Below are positions 59,769 through 64,000 of a DNA stretch of 64,000 bases, in pieces. The stretch comes from Lonicera japonica (Eukaryota; Streptophyta; Magnoliopsida; Dipsacales; Caprifoliaceae): positions 30,745,736 to 30,809,735 of the forward strand of contig CM038469.1 in NCBI GenBank assembly GCA_021464415.1, given 5' to 3'. How positions within the stretch are numbered: the stretch's first letter is position 1; each line of letters begins with the position of its first letter. The notes beneath the pieces are model-generated. The model was not told the DNA's origin and made no database searches. It saw nothing but the letters and a program-made list of their open reading frames with translations. The position numbers and the translations under genes were made by a program.

Positions 59769-60499
59769 GAAAGATGAATCAAAAGGTTTTGTATAAAACC
59801 ATTATGTAAGACTCTCGTATCTTTTTTAAATTAAATTAAATTTACTTTTTTATTTTATTTCTTTTGTAATGGTTATCTAGGCGACATTCGAATTATATCA
59901 TTAAGCTCATACTCGAAAACTTGTTCGTCGATCTTCCAATCAGTCCCCCTAGAACATCAATTACATTCAATGGAGAAAGCGATAATGACACAAACGTGAG
60001 AAACGGCAATACAAATCCTCTAATTTTGACTATGAATGAATATCTTCAACCGCCAAGAAGCACATCTAACTCTTGCATAGTTCTCCCCACGAATCAATCT
60101 AGAAAATTCTTTTTCAGACTAGATATGCTTTAACACATCCCTTCTTTTCAAGGTATTGGATTTAAAAATCATTATTTGCATTTACCCTTTGTTTGGATAG
60201 AGAAAACAAATCTTGGGATTTGAGCAAAAGTCGGGATTTAGAGAACGAAAAAGTGGATGTCCATCGTTTGGTAAAATTAGCCAATAATTTAAAATTTAAC
60301 ATGTAGTAAATTTGCTATATTTTTCCTTTTAAAAATTCTGACTAAAATTTTTGTGATATGAGGCGTCATTCTCCAAATTTTGAATTCAAACAAATGATAT
60401 TATAATTCATTTTAATTTTAAAATTCTACATACAAGACGTCCAAATATGAGAAATTACAATTGAAAAAATTTTTAAATAATATAATTTTAAGTTCTATT

Positions 60500-61530
60500 A
60501 TTTATAATTTCTATGAAAAGTAAAATTACTCCACCAAACATAGGGTCAAAGGACGTTGAGGAGGTATGTTCTAAATTTAGAGAGCCAAATTCAAACGAGG
60601 AAGTAATGCGTTTAAAACTATTTTCCTTTTCTCTAAAAGATAAAGGAAAATTTTGGGTAGATGCTCAAGGACCTCACTCAATATGCTCTTGGTAAGAACT
60701 CCAAGCCGAATTTCTCAAAAAGTTTTTTCCCGTTCATTGCACTAATGCTTTGAGAAGGGCGATTTCAAAATTTTTGCTCAAGAAAAATGAAGGTTTTTAC
60801 AAGTGTTGAGAATGGTATAAAGAATTTTTAAATGCATGTCCTCATCATGGTCACAAAACTTAGAGCATTTAAGTTACTTTTATGAGTCTTTTATACCCGA
60901 ATGCGAACATTTATAGAAACCATATGTAATGGGCAATGTTTGAGTAAAAATTCAGAGGAAGTCTTATTATACTTTAATCAAATTGCGGGAGGTGCCCAAA
61001 ATTGGAACACTGACATGGAATAAACTAAAGCAAAACTGTCGGGAATATGTGGTTTGTATCAAATAACAAATGATGATAATATGGGGCTGATGCCTTTTCA
61101 ATTATTTAATTAAGTAGAGGTTATGGAGTTTAACAATCGATCTTAAATGAATGAATATGCTATGTGAAAATGCTTTGTATGTCATTTAATAGGGCACTCC
61201 ACTGAGGGTTGTCATACCATTCCAACTTTTAGGGAAGTTCTTCTAAACCCATCATAAATAAATGCTACGAACTCCACAACCATCCCCAAATGACCTATTT
61301 TCGCAAAAATATAATGTGGGATGGATGCATCACCCCAATTTCAGTTGGAGAGGAAATTCTAACGCATATCAAAATCAATAAAGGCAACAACCACCTCAAA
61401 AATATTTTGTTCCACTACCGAACACAAACTTAGAAGCACTTTTGCGTAATTTTGTGGAGAAAACCAATAAAGATGTTCTCGGAACTCAAATGTCCAAACT
61501 CACCACCGCCCTAGCAATCATATGATATAT
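60500..61530 (+). pseudogene. Decayed Athila-like gag
   Basis: In shifting frames it reads EEVMRLKLFSFSLKDKGKFW, then ELQAEFLKKFFP, ALRRAISKFLL, EWYKEFLNACPHHGH and a later ALH/C-type remnant. This is the order seen in Athila/Ty3-gypsy capsid proteins. Stops and frameshifts occur every 20-60 codons. It belongs to the same plus-strand element as the LTR and primer site at 59275-59768. No pol follows. Confidence 0.75.
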
Positions 61531-62180
61531 ATAAATTGAAAACATTTACAAGCAATCATATGATACATACAACTTGAACAATAAGTTGTTTTTTTGTTAT
61601 AATTATCTTATTACTAATTGATATACATATGCTTTCGGATCCTCTATGTTTTTATAAGTCGAAACTAAAAAGAAAATCCCAACTATGGTTTACAGTTATT
61701 GCAAGTTGTGGTTCACAATTAGCCAAATTGAATTACAATATTCACTAAGTGAAGCTGCCCTATCTCGTAAGCCACAAGTCACAATCGGAACAAGAAATCG
61801 CAAACCTAGGTATCATAGTTGAACTCAAACTAAACCAAAAAAAAACAATATTCACAAAAAAAAATAAAAAATAATTAACCAATCCATTGCTTTTGAATGA
61901 AAACAATAAAATCCCTCTCCTTAACTAGGAGAAACAATTTAATGTACATATATCTGCACTACTATTTACATCAAATAGATATAAATATATTTCCTATTAT
62001 TTGCTTCAAGCACATAAATATACGTGTATATATATATATTGTACATATATTTAATTATATTATTTGTACATGTTTTTTAATTATTAATTATTTTGCTTTA
62101 CATGTAATTTATTATTTTTGTATATAAAATAATAATTTGTAATTTATTAATTTTTTTGTAGATAATTTGTTATTTTTAAT
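61516..62180. repeat. Segment matching 14808-15180 (tail of a third duplicon)
   Basis: Shared phrases include GCAATCATATGATACATA, TTGTTATAATTATCTTATTA, ACTAATTGATATACATAT and TTGTACATATATTTAATTA, in the same order. A 330-base insertion (about 61640-61960) splits the match. This places the end of the duplicated block here, after the gene C remnant. Confidence 0.6.
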
Positions 62181-63459
62181 TTGCATATAATTTTCCAATG
62201 TTATGTTTTGGAACAAGTTTGGCAGTAGTTAGAATATTTATGATGCCAAGGCTTCAAACATCCTTTGTAATTATGGGTCTAGTGTTGGATGCATGTTTTA
62301 AAATAAACAAATGGAAAGCTTTTATCATAACATTCATACCAAAAGAGGAAGATTGACAGAGGAAATGGTCACAACCTTAATTGTCACAACCTGAAACCGT
62401 GACCGTTGTCGTTTGTCATGGATTTCAGCCTTGACAATTAGCCACATTTGGTGTAGCGGTGCTAGTTGTTGCATAATGAAGTGTCCGCATCGTTTATCTA
62501 AGAAAATATAAGGGAAAAAAACATGAAAAAGTCTGAAGTTTGTGTTTACTTGCAATGTTGCCCTTAATATTTAAAAACTTACAATCTTTCCCTTAAAGTT
62601 GCTATTTGGTTATATTTTAACCCCTGCGGCAAACGGACGTTACGGAATGCTTATGTGGCAGCTTACGTGGCATGCCTTTGACACAGAGGAAAGGGATACA
62701 AACATGAAAAATCCCGAAGTTTAAGTTTACTTGTAATAAGCCCCTGATATTTAAAATATTAAATAAAAAGAGAAATATAAATATAAATAAATATATATTT
62801 TAATATTAAAATTTATTCAGATTTAGTTATTACAAACATTTTTTAAAATATTAGAATACATAAAATCCTAATAAGCATTACATTAAAATGTTAAACATTT
62901 ATACTACTCTAAATTAACATTTTGATGTATTTATTAAGAAATTTATGCATATTCGTAATAAATTTATTACAAATAGACCAAAATTTTAGGGGTATATATA
63001 GACCAAAAGTTATAACGTTATTACAGTAAATATGCACTTAAAAAAAAAGCAATATATAATCGTGCATTACTATTTTTATATCTATCTAAAAATGGTCTGC
63101 GTATTTATAATATTTGCCCAAATATGATTTGGGATGGTTTTTTTATTGAAACTCCGACCTATCCTACTTCGACAAGATTGCAAATGGTATTAAAGAAAAA
63201 AAAACTATATTGAAAGATTGTTGAGTTAAAAAAAGATTTATTTGATCAAAACTCGAACCTAACATGGCGCGAATTTTATTTTGAAAAACCCAACATCGTA
63301 AAATGAAAAATCCATACCCCTCCAAAAAAAACACCATCCCCCAAACAGTCTCACTGGAATTGGGGTGAATTAAAAATTTGCCAGGGTAAACCATTTTATC
63401 ATCCTTAATATTGAAGCTTTATGATTACAAAGATCGAAAATTATAAAACTTATTGTATA
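62181..63459. other. AT-rich spacer with a direct repeat
   Basis: No gene. A phrase of about 62 bases (AAACATGAAAAAGTCTGAAG at 62518) returns at 62702 as AAACATGAAAAATCCCGAAG, about 181 bases apart. It may be the ends of a small transposon. Confidence 0.45.
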
Positions 63460-63870
63460 CGTATGAACAAGTTATTAACCTAAACAAAAGACTTAAATAT
63501 AAAAAATGAAAGTAATTGTCTAACAATACATGGTTTAATGGTTATTTTAATATGTCTAACCAAGAAGGATTTAAAACAAAGTGTTACTCTAGAGGGAAAT
63601 AATGACAAGATAAAATATATCTGATTATAATAGCACCATTTTACAAATAATATGTCTGACCACAAATTTAGAAAATAATTTTCCAACAAATGGTTAGATG
63701 ACTATAATAATATGTCTAATTAAGATAAAATTAAAACATACATATTATTACTCTAGAGGTTAACAATGACAAGATATGTCTGTCAGAAAATTAATTAGAA
63801 GAACGTAATTTTATATGTCTACCAGAAAATTAATTAGAAGAACATAACTTAATATGTCTGTTTGCTATTA
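63460..63870. repeat. Tandem repeats with ATGTCTG motif
   Basis: Two units of about 39 bases (ATGTCTGTCAGAAAATTAAT at about 63775 and its partner at about 63814) lie next to two larger, related blocks of about 170 bases near 63525 and 63690. No coding. Confidence 0.6.
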
Positions 63871-64000
63871 TGGGAGAATTGTACCCCAGCATATTTGTAG
63901 CTTTAGTCTCGTAGTATGTCTGGTTAGATTGAGACATTTTATTCTCTTGACTTTTCTTGAATAATTCTTATGTTATCTTCTTGTTTGATTTTCTTTTGAT
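63871..64000. other. End of window, nothing recognised
   Basis: AT-rich sequence without supported features. Confidence 0.4.

Noticed and set aside
62334..62555. A 73-codon minus-strand frame
   Set aside because: Short, no motif, beside a direct repeat typical of small transposons.

Overview
This is an AT-rich nuclear segment of a flowering plant, probably a eudicot. The evidence is five-exon genes with canonical GT-AG introns, plus plant Copia, Athila-like Ty3/gypsy, SINE, Stowaway and CACTA-like elements. No bacterial or organellar genes are visible.

The protein-coding content is a tandem cluster of PIP-family reductases. This is the NADPH-dependent isoflavone reductase-like family; these copies look most like the eugenol/isoeugenol synthase branch. 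Gene A (1211-9710) and gene B (16067-27540) each splice to an intact 311-residue protein with identical exon sizes (168, 135, 229, 204 and 200 nt). They differ at 24 residues by my count, about 92% identity. A third copy survives only as the end of intron 4 plus a last exon with an in-frame TAG (53480-54021). The flanks were duplicated too: the regions after A (9711-14103) and after B (27541-32303) match and share a SINE, a minisatellite, diverged 300-bp repeats and a decayed Copia reverse transcriptase. A tail near 61.5-62.2 kb matches 14.8-15.2 kb and probably belongs to the third duplicon.

The rest is layered transposon insertion. A chimeric Copia fragment sits in intron 1 of gene B (19003-21470). 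A large minus-strand Copia element (about 34.75-45.92 kb) carries gag, protease, integrase, RT, RNase H and an extra ORF after pol. It is interrupted by a 1.7-kb solo LTR (38914-40636). Two further LTRs of that solo-LTR family lie at 50255-53301. From 55.2 kb there is a nearly 2-kb polypyrimidine tract containing an Athila-like solo LTR (57164-58813). This is followed by a decayed, oppositely oriented Athila-like element with a recognisable decayed primer-binding site and gag remnant (59.27-61.5 kb).

The most unusual signal is in non-coding DNA. Three unrelated LTR families here each carry clustered perfect palindromes in the LTR: TGTCGCGCGACA, AGTCGACT-centred and ATGATCGATCAT. In the first family they lie directly upstream of a TATA box. 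In the Copia element the same palindromes recur in the gap between pol and the extra ORF. Separately, two independent solo LTRs are both flanked by the same 5-bp target duplication, GTACC. No complete new gene system was recognised; the reductase pair is the only apparently functional coding content.
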